In this document: positions 1 to 7,244 of the stretch, piece after piece
Layout of the letters: each line of letters begins with the position of its first letter
Numbering within the stretch: the first letter of the stretch is position 1
Source: CAADGU01 sp964581605
GTDB lineage: Bacteria > Chloroflexota > Anaerolineae > Promineifilales > Promineifilaceae
Length of the DNA: 20,480 nt
Assembly (NCBI GenBank): GCA_964581605.1
Contig: CAZOPF010000098.1
Location: forward strand, 1-20,480
Direction of reading: 5' to 3'
Notes under the pieces: generated by a model
Seen by the model: the letters and a program-made list of their open reading frames with translations, nothing else
What the model was told of the DNA's origin: nothing
The model's database searches: none
Translations under genes and position numbers: made by a program

Positions 1-742
1 CGGCCGTTTCTATCTGGCCAGACTCTTCTTCAATGACAACGGGGCGCAGGTTGATTTGGGGAGGGGGTATCGTTGCGTCCGGTACGGCCGTTTCTGGTTT
101 AACTGGTCTGGTGGCTACAACGGATGGTGGGGTGGGCGATAATTCTTGGGAAAGCCGCCATAACCGATTGGACAAATGGTTGAGCGCCCGCAGCAAATCC
201 TCCCAGCTAATTTGCGCGATTAAACATGCGCCCCAAATAAGTAGACATAAGTAGAATATGCCAGTCAAAATAGGGCCAAAAAAGTCGAGCAGGGGGGCAG
301 ACAAAGCCCATCCCAACAAACCACCCCCTTGCCCCCCATAAGCGTCCGGCAGGGTAGATTGGGTGATGATGAAAGAGAGGGACAGCAGCGTGAGTAGAAT
401 GAGTTCAAAACCGATGACCTGGCTGGCATGAATGTGATACGGCCGTCCCACCTTACGCAACATCAGATGAATCCCGGCAGCCATGACCGTTAGCAGCAAG
501 GGATAAATGCCCCACCCAAACAACTCGCGGAAAACACAAATGGCAACACCAGGGCAGCCATCATTTGGCAGAGTGAGCAAGGCCAGAAAAAGCAAGGCGG
601 CCGCCATAAAAAGTACGACCCCACCAAGTTCTACCCGGTATGGAGTAAGGCTCTTGATGAGGCGCTCGTCCCAGGTTGGCGGTGGGGGGGGGGCTTCAGA
701 TTTGCGGGGGGGGCGGGTGGGCGCAGGTTTGGGGCGGGCCAT
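1..742 (-). CDS. ftsK: FtsK/SpoIIIE-type DNA translocase, N-terminal part (cut by window edge)
   Basis: The reading frame opens at ATG 742 and stays open for 247 codons to the window edge, so the motor and gamma domains lie outside. Visible parts are a Pro/Arg-rich cytoplasmic start (residues 1-35), four hydrophobic segments (about 39-58, 77-96, 109-127, 150-176) and then an acidic, Pro-rich linker from about 200. The segment GGGLLGWALSAPLLDFFGP (139-157) before the fourth helix is typical of the FtsK 4TM domain. FtsK anchors at the division septum and pumps chromosomal DNA through it. The gene lies 75 bp downstream of the S1 gene on the same strand. No good ribosome binding site precedes ATG 742. 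C10 and C8 runs lie within the first 20 codons. The 4TM call is by recognition; the motor domain is not visible. Confidence 0.82.
   Translation of the reverse strand, partial: MARPKPAPTRPPRKSEAPPPPPTWDERLIKSLTPYRVELGGVVLFMAAALLFLALLTLPNDGCPGVAICVFRELFGWGIYPLLLTVMAAGIHLMLRKVGRPYHIHASQVIGFELILLTLLSLSFIITQSTLPDAYGGQGGGLLGWALSAPLLDFFGPILTGIFYLCLLIWGACLIAQISWEDLLRALNHLSNRLWRLSQELSPTPPSVVATRPVKPETAVPDATIPPPQINLRPVVIEEESGQIETA
684..713. repeat. Two long C homopolymers at the start of ftsK
   Basis: On the plus strand a G10 run (684-693) and a G8 run (706-713) lie inside codons 10-20 of the minus-strand FtsK gene, where they encode the proline-rich stretch. Such tracts are slippage-prone in replication and in sequencing. 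Confidence 0.75.
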
Positions 743-743
743 A

Positions 744-797
744 GGTCAATAATCAGTTTTCGGTAATCGGTAATCAGTTATACCGTTGATTACAGAT
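744..797. repeat. Word-repeat intergenic sequence (TAATC/CGGTAATC family)
   Basis: The gap between the S1 gene and ftsK consists largely of repeats of the words TAATCAGTT, CGGTAATC and their complement GATTAC (AATCAGTTTTCGGTAATCGG and onward). It is non-coding and low-complexity, and it is one of several such gap fillers in this window. Confidence 0.55.
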
Positions 798-817
798 ACT
801 CAACACTGACCATTATT

Positions 818-1801
818 TTAGCCGGAAACGCCACGTAAACTCAAGGCCAGCCTTTTGGCCGTTCCGTCTACAAAGAGGATGCGTGCCCGCACCTTTTGTC
901 CACAGCGGACAACGTTCCGAGGGTGCAAAAACGCACCTTCAGCCAGTTCTGAGATGTGGATTAGCCCTTCCAATTCATCCTCAATTTGCACAAAAGCGCC
1001 AAAGTTAACCACTTTGCTAATAACGCCTTCTACTATTTGTCCGGGCTGGAAGCGTTGATTTACTGTTTGCCAGGGGTCTGATTTCAGGCGTTTAAGGCTA
1101 AGAGCAATACGGCCGTTTGCCGGATCCACGTTCAATACACGTGCCGTTACCTTCTGCCCTGGCTGAACGATATCTTTGGGATGTACAACCCGGCTCCAGG
1201 AAAGTTCAGAGATATGGATCAACCCTTCCACGCCGCCTAAATCTACAAACGCACCAAAATCAGTCAGGTTGGTTACAACGCCTTGTGTTTGTTTGCCTGG
1301 TAATAAGTTTCTAAACAATCGTTCACGATCATCGGCTTTTACCAATGCCGCACGCTCAGACATGATAAGGCGGTTTTGTTCAGCATTGAGTTCAATGATT
1401 TTGAGGCGCAACAGTTTATGCTGCCGTCGTTGCAAGGCGCGGGCACGGTCAGCTTCATGCCGACAAGGTGGAAAATCAATCAATTGCGAAGCAGGCACAA
1501 ATCCTTGTAAACCATGCCATTGCACCAATAGCCCACCTTTATTAAAGCCAATGGCCCGTGTTTCAATGGTTGCATCAGAATCAAACAGTTCCCGGGCTAA
1601 TTGCCATGAATTTTCTGTGGGGGCATCTTCGGCCGTAATACGCTGCTCATCAAGGTTGGGCATGTCCTGTTCATCCCAAAACAACTCTGTTTCTATTGGA
1701 TTTACTGGTGCAGCTACTGGTTCCTGACTGAATAAGGCTGACCAAAAAGCCTCATTGGCTGGCGGTTGAGGGGTGTTTGCAGGTATTGGCTCTTTATACA
1801 T
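818..1801 (-). CDS. S1 RNA-binding domain protein (ribosomal protein S1-like)
   Basis: Numbering is from the TTG at 1816. Three S1/OB domains are visible: a divergent one at about 82-155 and two canonical ones at about 174-243 and 257-327. The latter carry the motifs TDFGAFVDLGGVEGLIHISE and NFGAFVQIEDELEGLIHISE, each followed by a VxxVDxxxxRxALSLK-like end. The first 80 residues are acidic and low-complexity. Three S1 domains plus a short tail is the size of cyanobacterial-type S1 rather than the six-domain enterobacterial protein, so it could serve as ribosomal S1 (mRNA capture on the 30S subunit) or as a general RNA-binding regulator. I prefer ATG 1801 over TTG 1816 because a GAGAG ribosome binding site lies about 9 nt before it. 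A consensus promoter and leader hairpin sit upstream. Confidence 0.9.
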   Translation of the reverse strand: MYKEPIPANTPQPPANEAFWSALFSQEPVAAPVNPIETELFWDEQDMPNLDEQRITAEDAPTENSWQLARELFDSDATIETRAIGFNKGGLLVQWHGLQGFVPASQLIDFPPCRHEADRARALQRRQHKLLRLKIIELNAEQNRLIMSERAALVKADDRERLFRNLLPGKQTQGVVTNLTDFGAFVDLGGVEGLIHISELSWSRVVHPKDIVQPGQKVTARVLNVDPANGRIALSLKRLKSDPWQTVNQRFQPGQIVEGVISKVVNFGAFVQIEDELEGLIHISELAEGAFLHPRNVVRCGQKVRARILFVDGTAKRLALSLRGVSG

Positions 1802-1826
1802 TTTTTGTACTCTCAATCTTTGCAGG

Positions 1827-1865
1827 CTACAACATCATCCCCGACGTTATGTAATAATGTTGTAG
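1827..1865 (-). promoter_or_regulatory. Leader hairpin upstream of the S1 gene
   Basis: CTACAACAT (1827-1835) and ATGTTGTAG (1857-1865) form perfect 9-bp arms around a 21-nt loop, extendable by two pairs past one mismatch. It lies between the predicted start site and the S1 ribosome binding site, so it would be in the mRNA leader. It could be an autoregulatory target of the S1 protein or a DNA operator; the sequence alone does not decide. Confidence 0.45.
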
Positions 1866-1885
1866 ACACTACTCAGGCTGTTATG

Positions 1886-1896
1886 GTGGACTCCAC
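1886..1896. promoter_or_regulatory. Operator-like palindrome at the predicted +1 of the S1 promoter
   Basis: GTGGACTCCAC is a perfect palindrome (5-bp arms, 1-nt centre) directly downstream of the -10 box of the S1 promoter. This is a position where a bound repressor would block initiation. No regulator is identified. Confidence 0.35.
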
Positions 1897-1903
1897 TTTC
1901 ATA

Positions 1904-1931
1904 ATTATAAAGTTTGAAAAGTTCATGTCAA
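1904..1931 (-). promoter_or_regulatory. Consensus sigma70-type promoter of the S1 gene
   Basis: On the minus strand, TTGACA (1931-1926), a 16-bp spacer and TATAAT (1909-1904) match both consensus hexamers exactly. The predicted start is near 1897, giving a leader of about 95 nt to ATG 1801. It lies in the 264-280 bp gap after the permease gene and so can transcribe the S1 gene, and possibly ftsK, independently of the kinase operon. Confidence 0.75.
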
Positions 1932-2080
1932 ACCTTGATATTGAGCAGATCGTCTGCCAATGGCTGTGTAGGTGTTGCCACAATGGGGCAGGCGCTGCCG
2001 GAGAGGGGGACTGGCTGGTAATACCACAAAGGATAGTCTGGCTTAGGAACGGCCGTTGCCCCTCGTCCAGTGCATAGGCC

Positions 2081-2893
2081 TTAATAATGAGCCAATGTTC
2101 CTTCAGCACGCGCCCGTTCCACGGCCCATCGAAATAGCCACAACGAAAGAGGAAACAATACCACACAAAAAATGCTCAACGCCATAATATCAGCCCAAAG
2201 TTCAGACCAGGCTGCTCCGTTTAACATCGCCAATCTCATGCCATGAAGCGCATAAGTAAGGGGCAAGAAGTAGGAAAATATCTGCAACCAGGGGGGCAAA
2301 ATGGCTATCGGGTAGAAAACACCTCCTAACAAATTAGCCGAATTTGATAATATGCCCGATATAGGATCCCCTTTTTTGATCACCATAATAATACTGGCCG
2401 CCATAATGCCAATGCTGGCAAAAGAAACAATGCTCAATGCCAGAATCACAATCGCCGCCGGGATATTGGCCTGGCTGAGGTCTAAAGTAAGAAAAATCAT
2501 CCCAAACAGCAGGTAAACAAAAACGCGAAAGGTGGTATAGGTGTAGCTCCAAAGAGCAGAGCCAACAATAACTAACGAGATTGGCGTGGGGGTCATCATG
2601 GTTGCTTCTAATGTGCCTGTGATCTGGGCCTGGCGTAGTGCTTGTGAGAATCCGGTAAGCCCCAGGCTGAAATAGCCGCCCAGGGCAATACCAATGATGA
2701 CAAATGAAAAATAATCGCCGTTGTATTCACCCAAAAAGGGGTCGGTGATACTGCTTATAAACTGGGAAAGGAAGAAAAACAGGAGTGAACGGAAAATGAC
2801 ACCACCAATGGTGATGAGGAAAGCAAACCGATAACTGGCTTCGTTATAGAAGTCTCGGATAAGGAAGGCCCACAAACGGGTAAGGGTGGTCAT
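2081..2893 (-). CDS. ABC-2 type transporter permease
   Basis: A 270-aa integral membrane protein with about six hydrophobic segments, the layout of ABC-2 permeases. It has a short cytoplasmic N-terminus, a motif region around QALRQAQITGTLEATMMTP (elbow/coupling helix region) and the late GGVFYPIAILPPWLQIFSYF followed by PLTYALHGMR, both characteristic of drug/polysaccharide-type ABC-2 exporters. It should pair with the ATPase encoded just upstream to form an exporter; the substrate cannot be deduced. ATG 2893 is the only good start. The 45-bp gap to the ATPase gene consists of GTGTTTGGGTGG-type repeats. Confidence 0.9.
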   Translation of the reverse strand: MTTLTRLWAFLIRDFYNEASYRFAFLITIGGVIFRSLLFFFLSQFISSITDPFLGEYNGDYFSFVIIGIALGGYFSLGLTGFSQALRQAQITGTLEATMMTPTPISLVIVGSALWSYTYTTFRVFVYLLFGMIFLTLDLSQANIPAAIVILALSIVSFASIGIMAASIIMVIKKGDPISGILSNSANLLGGVFYPIAILPPWLQIFSYFLPLTYALHGMRLAMLNGAAWSELWADIMALSIFCVVLFPLSLWLFRWAVERARAEGTLAHY

Positions 2894-2945
2894 GGTGGCG
2901 TGTCTGGGTGGTTGTGTGTTTGGGTGGTGTTTGGGTGGTCAGGTG
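2894..2945. repeat. Word-repeat sequence (GTGTTTGGGTGG family) between ABC genes
   Basis: The gap between the ATPase stop and the permease start repeats the words GTGTTTGG and GGGTGG, and reaches into the last codons of the ATPase gene. The same word forms the octamer array at 20425-20480. Confidence 0.5.
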
Positions 2946-3913
2946 TTTTGGGTGTGATATGCAAAGACTTCTTCTAGGGTGGGGGGCGCGCTGTTAATGC
3001 TCTGGATGGGTATGGCAAGGGTGTGTAAGGATTGCAACACGGCCGCCAGCAGGCCGTCTTCTTCGGCTGCCTGAAATGTTAACTGACGGCCGTCTACCAT
3101 GAGCATGGGAAATTGTTGTTGCACTATCTGGCTGACGGCCGTATCTACTACACCCAGCTGAATCACATATTGACGCTGTGGGCGTAATTCCTGGCGCAGC
3201 GTTTCTGGCCGGCCAATCGCCTGGATGCGCCCCTGGTGCATCAGCGCCACCCGGTCACACAATTTCTCTGCCTCTGCCAGATCATGGGTGATCAGGAAAA
3301 TGGTCATACCGTGTGCCTGGCGCAGGTGCATAATGAGCTGGTGCAGCTTTTGCGTCGCTGTAGGATCCAGGCTGCGGCTGGGTTCATCTAAAAATAGCAG
3401 GCGCGGCCGATGCAGCAAAGCACGTGCAATCGCCAATCGCTGCCGCATCCCGCTGGAAAAGGTGCTAAACAAGCGCCCGGAAACATCATCCAACTGCACA
3501 TCCGCCAATACAGTTTCCACGCGCTGCTGCGCGGCCCGCCCGTGCAAGCCATATAGCGCCGCAAAAAACTCCAGATTCCGCCGGGCGCTCAAACGCCAAT
3601 AAAAACTACGCTCATCGGAGACGACGAGGCCAACTGACGCCCGAATGGCGCCTGCTTGTTGCAGATCATACCCGGCCACAACGGCCGTGCCGCTGGTGGG
3701 ATGCAATAACGTGCATAGCATTTTTACCAGGGTCGTTTTTCCGGCACCATTTGGCCCTAACAGACCGAATAACTCGCCATCTGGTATGGTGAGGGAAATA
3801 TCTTGTACGGCCGTGACCGGCAAGCTGCTTACGGCCCGCCGCCAACCCTGTGGTGGTCGGTATGTTTTTGCCAGCTGGTAGGTAACTACGGCCGTGTCGT
3901 GCATTATGGGCAT
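2939..3913 (-). CDS. ABC transporter ATP-binding protein
   Basis: An ABC ATPase of about 324 aa with Walker A GPNGAGKT (53-60), signature SSGMRQ (153-158), Walker B LLFLDEP (172-178) and the switch histidine H210. After about residue 230 a C-terminal extension follows, as in CcmA/DrrA-type exporter ATPases. It would energise the ABC-2 permease encoded downstream. Two starts are possible: ATG 3913, overlapping the kinase gene by 10 nt, or ATG 3904, which forms a TAATG stop-start overlap with the kinase gene. Either indicates translational coupling with the kinase. No strong ribosome binding site is seen for either. Confidence 0.93.
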   Translation of the reverse strand: MPIMHDTAVVTYQLAKTYRPPQGWRRAVSSLPVTAVQDISLTIPDGELFGLLGPNGAGKTTLVKMLCTLLHPTSGTAVVAGYDLQQAGAIRASVGLVVSDERSFYWRLSARRNLEFFAALYGLHGRAAQQRVETVLADVQLDDVSGRLFSTFSSGMRQRLAIARALLHRPRLLFLDEPSRSLDPTATQKLHQLIMHLRQAHGMTIFLITHDLAEAEKLCDRVALMHQGRIQAIGRPETLRQELRPQRQYVIQLGVVDTAVSQIVQQQFPMLMVDGRQLTFQAAEEDGLLAAVLQSLHTLAIPIQSINSAPPTLEEVFAYHTQNT

Positions 3914-6282
3914 TCTGGTCGGGTAAGAAAAAGCTCTTTTTCTACTGACAAATCACCCGATGTGACACGCCCGACCCCAATAATCGGCCCCCCCTCACTA
4001 CGCACTTCAAAGGTATAACTACTGGCAGCATTAGCTGTGCGTAGTTCATCGTTCCAATAATAACTGTAACTGCCGTTTCCCCCTTGCCCTTCCATAAAAA
4101 CCATCATTGTCCAGGCTTCTCCATCACAGGTTTGTGTGCCTTCAAGCTGGTACAGGCTGAAAACCAGGTTGCTGGTGGAAGGCACGGCCGTAACGGGGGG
4201 GGTGACCACCGCTACAACTGGCTCATGCACTCGCAATGTGTTCACATTTCCCGGCCAGATCAACCGATCCAAACTTACAAAACCGCGTTCCCCATTTTCA
4301 TCACTCACATACAGCCAATTACCCGTCTGGGATCGGGCCAATACCCACACCCGTTTCCCGGCTTCAATAACGGCCAATTCAGCAGAAGCAGCATCTGGCA
4401 AAGCAAATAAAGATAGGTTTGCCTCAGCAATCGCCTGGTCAACGGATTCGGGCGTACTGGTTTGGGTTGGGCTGGGGGTAATGGTGGCAGTGGTGGCGGC
4501 TGTAGCGGTAGCCATAGCAGTAACAACCTCAACAACAGTAGAGGTCGCTGAAGCGGCAGGCATGGCAGGCACGGCCGTATTGGTCATCACAATCAGAGGT
4601 GTAGCAGTATCGGTAGGCATGGCTGTTACCATTGCCAGTGGCCTCGTAGGGGTGGATGAGACGGCCGTTGGCCCCATCCCCATACGGCGCAACACGATGC
4701 CAGCCATCACCAGTAACAACAACACAACCACAATTCCACCTATCCAAATTACCGGCAGGCGTGATTGTTTTGGCAGGCGGGATGGGGCGCTCTGCATTGC
4801 TTCTGCTCTGGCCTTCACTCCTTCAGAATCAGGGAATTGTGGATCGATCTCTCGAAGTCGCCGCAGCTTTGCCAGGGCTAACTGTGGTTCATTCTTTGCC
4901 AATGCCGCCAAAGCGGCCGTATACAATGTGGCACAGGCTCCCTCTCTGGCCCGTTTCTCCACCAGCTTAGGGTCCGTAACAGGTAAATTTTCTTTAATGA
5001 GTTGAATAGAATTCCATTTTGCTAACGCCTGCTCATAATCGCGCACCTCAAGTAACCCCACAGCTTCATCGTAAAGTTGGCCAAGCTGATTGCGCAAATC
5101 TGCCTGTTGCATCCCCATGCGCACCTTAAATTCCAGTTCATTCACCGGGTATTCTGGGTCATATTGGCGAATGGCGGCAATGGCCGCCAGACTGTCTATA
5201 AAATGTCCATCGGCAAACTCTCTTTCAGCCTGTTTACAGAGCTGGCTGAGGGCATCTCGGCGCAGACTGCTGACCTTGTGATGCTGATAGTCAGGGTCCG
5301 TACGGCGCAGTTCGTCCAGTTTCACCACACAATCCTGCCAGGCACGCTCGTCAAAGGCATCGCGGGCTTGCTGCCACAAAATTCCCAGGCGATCTAAATG
5401 GCGGGTAGCTAATGTATCGGCCGGGCCTTGTAATTGCAGCCCAACTGTATTGAGCGCATTGCTCATCTCACCGGCCGTCTGGAAACGGCCGTCTGGCTCT
5501 TTGGTTAGCGCCCGTTCAATAATGGCAACCAGTGAATGAGGTGTGTTCATCTCCACTGCCCGAATGTCTGGCACCGGCTCATTTACCTGTTTAATCATCA
5601 CCTGATAAGTAGAATCATCATGGAACGGGGGATCGCCACTGAGCATTTCATACAAGATAATGCCCAACGAATAAATATCAGAACGATGATCCGCTTCATC
5701 ACCACGAACCTGTTCCGGCGACATATAAGCAGCCGTGCCCAAGGGCATAGCTGAAAAAAGTGGCGATTGGTCGCCTATCATCCGGGCAATGCCAAAATCA
5801 GTGAGCGTCGGCTCGCCCAATAAATCCAACAGCACATTAGCCGGCTTTAAGTCACGGTGAATCATCCGCCGTTGGTGAGCATAATCTACCGCGCTGCAAA
5901 TTTTGGCCATAATACGCACAGTCTCGGCTAACGGCAGGCGCATTCCAGCATTTTTCAGCGCCTCCAACCGATGGGAGAGCGGCTCGCCGGGAATGTACTC
6001 CATAACCATGTAATAGGTACTGCCCTCATGGTTAAAGTCATGTACCTGAATAATGTTTGGGTGACGCAATTGGGCTATGAGTGAGGCTTCTTGCTCAAAT
6101 CGCTTGATAAACTCCGGGTTATCAGTCAGGTTTTGATTGATGATTTTGATGGCAACACGCCGGTTTAAATTGGGGTCAAATGCGCGATAGACAGCCGACA
6201 TCCCACCTCGCCCTAAAATTGCTTCAATCTTATAGCGGTTGCCCAGGGTTTGCCCAACCCAGGCTGGCCCATAATTGGTCAT
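3904..6282 (-). CDS. Membrane Ser/Thr protein kinase (PknB type) with TPR-like region and SH3-like ectodomain
   Basis: Numbering is from ATG 6282, chosen over TTG 6288 because GGAG lies 7 nt upstream. Residues 15-275 form a complete eukaryotic-like kinase: Gly-rich loop LGRGGMSAVY, ATP lysine K46, HRDLKPAN at 142-149, DFG at 162-164 and the SPE motif of the P+1 loop. Residues about 295-495 are helical, with repeated DPxYP/DPQFP elements suggesting TPR-like repeats. One transmembrane helix (about 509-531) is followed by a Thr/Ala/Pro-rich linker (540-615), an SH3b-like domain (about 619-678) and a C-terminal beta-rich domain with a cysteine near each end (C719, C791), possibly a disulfide. It probably senses a cell-surface signal and phosphorylates cytosolic proteins. 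The overlap with an ABC exporter operon suggests a link, but none is shown. Confidence 0.93.
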   Translation of the reverse strand: MTNYGPAWVGQTLGNRYKIEAILGRGGMSAVYRAFDPNLNRRVAIKIINQNLTDNPEFIKRFEQEASLIAQLRHPNIIQVHDFNHEGSTYYMVMEYIPGEPLSHRLEALKNAGMRLPLAETVRIMAKICSAVDYAHQRRMIHRDLKPANVLLDLLGEPTLTDFGIARMIGDQSPLFSAMPLGTAAYMSPEQVRGDEADHRSDIYSLGIILYEMLSGDPPFHDDSTYQVMIKQVNEPVPDIRAVEMNTPHSLVAIIERALTKEPDGRFQTAGEMSNALNTVGLQLQGPADTLATRHLDRLGILWQQARDAFDERAWQDCVVKLDELRRTDPDYQHHKVSSLRRDALSQLCKQAEREFADGHFIDSLAAIAAIRQYDPEYPVNELEFKVRMGMQQADLRNQLGQLYDEAVGLLEVRDYEQALAKWNSIQLIKENLPVTDPKLVEKRAREGACATLYTAALAALAKNEPQLALAKLRRLREIDPQFPDSEGVKARAEAMQSAPSRLPKQSRLPVIWIGGIVVVLLLLVMAGIVLRRMGMGPTAVSSTPTRPLAMVTAMPTDTATPLIVMTNTAVPAMPAASATSTVVEVVTAMATATAATTATITPSPTQTSTPESVDQAIAEANLSLFALPDAASAELAVIEAGKRVWVLARSQTGNWLYVSDENGERGFVSLDRLIWPGNVNTLRVHEPVVAVVTPPVTAVPSTSNLVFSLYQLEGTQTCDGEAWTMMVFMEGQGGNGSYSYYWNDELRTANAASSYTFEVRSEGGPIIGVGRVTSGDLSVEKELFLTRPECP

Positions 6283-6325
6283 ACACAAACTCCGATGTTA
6301 CTGCGTTTTGCCCGGTTGAACTGTG

Positions 6326-6354
6326 TTGGCTGATACTTCCAACATGGTTATATT
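6326..6354 (+). promoter_or_regulatory. Candidate promoter of the small ATPase gene
   Basis: TTGGCT (6326-6331), a 17-bp spacer and TATATT (6349-6354) match the sigma70 hexamers at 4/6 and 5/6. Transcription would start near 6361, about 66 nt before the gene. The -10 box overlaps the minus-strand -10 of the kinase promoter. Confidence 0.4.
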
Positions 6355-6381
6355 ATGCCCTACTTGGCGTAGGGATTCCAA
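6352..6381 (-). promoter_or_regulatory. Candidate promoter of the kinase operon with internal palindrome
   Basis: On the minus strand, TTGGAA (6381-6376), an 18-bp spacer and CATAAT (6357-6352) match at 4/6 and 5/6. The spacer contains the inverted repeat CCCTAC-N5-GTAGGG (6358-6374), which could be an operator serving both divergent genes. The leader to ATG 6282 would be about 65 nt. Confidence 0.38.
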
Positions 6382-6426
6382 CAAGGTGTACCAAAGCCAG
6401 GTACTTCTTGAGCGGGAAACATAAAT

Positions 6427-7116
6427 TTGCACCAGCGAACGTTTTTTTTTCATCATCAGTTGGGTTACAGGCAAAATCCTTTTGGCGCACTAACACAGGA
6501 AGAGTGGACGGCCGTATCCTTTTTGCCACCGGCCATAGAGCAATGGCATGCCGCCGGTCTCACCCATCTGCAACTACTTGGCCCCAAAGGAAGTGGCAAA
6601 ACGACAACCTTGCTCAAACTGGCGGCCGCGCTAAAAGCACAAGGGCAGATAGTTGTGTATGAATACCTGCCCGATGGCCAGCATCACTTCACCACCGAGC
6701 CGGTTAGCGGCACAGCCTTCCTGTTAGACGAAGCCCAACGGCTGCGGCGGCGGGAACGCAAACGATGGCTGGCCTGGGGCACGGCCGTTACCCTCATCTT
6801 CAGCAGCCATACTGACCTCTCCACCCTGTTCCGCCGCGCCCGCCTGCCACTGCACACCCACAGAGTAGATGAAAGCATCACCTTGGTGCATTATCGGCAG
6901 TGGGTAAACCGGCGGCTGGCGTATTTTGCCCTGCCAGGGCAGCGGATAGAGTTGGATGATTCGGCCGTTGCCGCCCTTCACCACAGCTTTGGCCTCGATA
7001 TGCGCGAAGCCGAATACTTTCTATACGAATTATTCCAGCACCCCTGGCCCAAACCGGCTACAGACACACCCTGGAGGATTACGGCCGCCGACATGGCCTC
7101 CTTCTTGCCGAAATGA
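6427..7116 (+). CDS. Small stand-alone P-loop ATPase (AAA/ExeA-like), unknown role
   Basis: A 229-aa protein with Walker A GPKGSGKTT (52-60), Walker B AFLLDEAQ (about 96-103) and a sensor-like strand TLIFSSHTDL followed by arginines (RRAR), so it is an AAA-type NTPase of about the minimum size. The C-terminal 60 residues are helical (AVAALHHSFGLDMREAEYFL), resembling a lid domain. No membrane segment is seen. The start is uncertain: TTG 6427 is the first after an in-frame stop at 6409, with only a weak GCGGGA upstream, and a T9 run encodes three Phe at codons 6-8; TTG 6460 is the alternative. It is divergent from the kinase gene, and 129 bp before the oxidoreductase gene on the same strand. 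Its partner or substrate is not known. Confidence 0.78.
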   Translation: MHQRTFFFHHQLGYRQNPFGALTQEEWTAVSFLPPAIEQWHAAGLTHLQLLGPKGSGKTTTLLKLAAALKAQGQIVVYEYLPDGQHHFTTEPVSGTAFLLDEAQRLRRRERKRWLAWGTAVTLIFSSHTDLSTLFRRARLPLHTHRVDESITLVHYRQWVNRRLAYFALPGQRIELDDSAVAALHHSFGLDMREAEYFLYELFQHPWPKPATDTPWRITAADMASFLPK

Positions 7117-7199
7117 TGCGCTGCGTCAAAGATCCAGGTACAATCCTTTGCACACTCGTTTCCCTATGATAGACTTTTATCGTTTTACCTCTTTTGCAC

Positions 7200-7219
7200 C
7201 TTAACGCCCATGTGTTAAG
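7200..7219. promoter_or_regulatory. Inverted repeat upstream of the oxidoreductase gene
   Basis: CTTAAC-N8-GTTAAG gives perfect 6-bp arms just before the AGGAG ribosome binding site (7232-7236) of the gene starting at 7245. It could be an operator or a short leader hairpin; the arms are short enough to occur by chance. Confidence 0.25.
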
Positions 7220-7244
7220 AAAACCTTCAGCAGGAGAAAAGCAC

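Noticed and set aside
33..752. Plus-strand open frames at 33-254 and 507-752
   Set aside because: They are shadows of the minus-strand FtsK 4TM region, which has clear membrane helices and family motifs.
1966..2010. Terminator for the permease gene at the GGCAG-GCG-CTGCC hairpin
   Set aside because: The stem is only 5 bp and no U-run follows on the minus strand.
1873..2166. A 97-codon open frame on the minus strand overlapping the permease end
   Set aside because: Out of frame with the permease, odd composition, and it spans the S1 promoter.
6180..6662. A plus-strand open frame crossing the kinase-ATPase divergent region
   Set aside because: It overlaps the kinase start on one side and the P-loop ATPase in another frame on the other; no motif.
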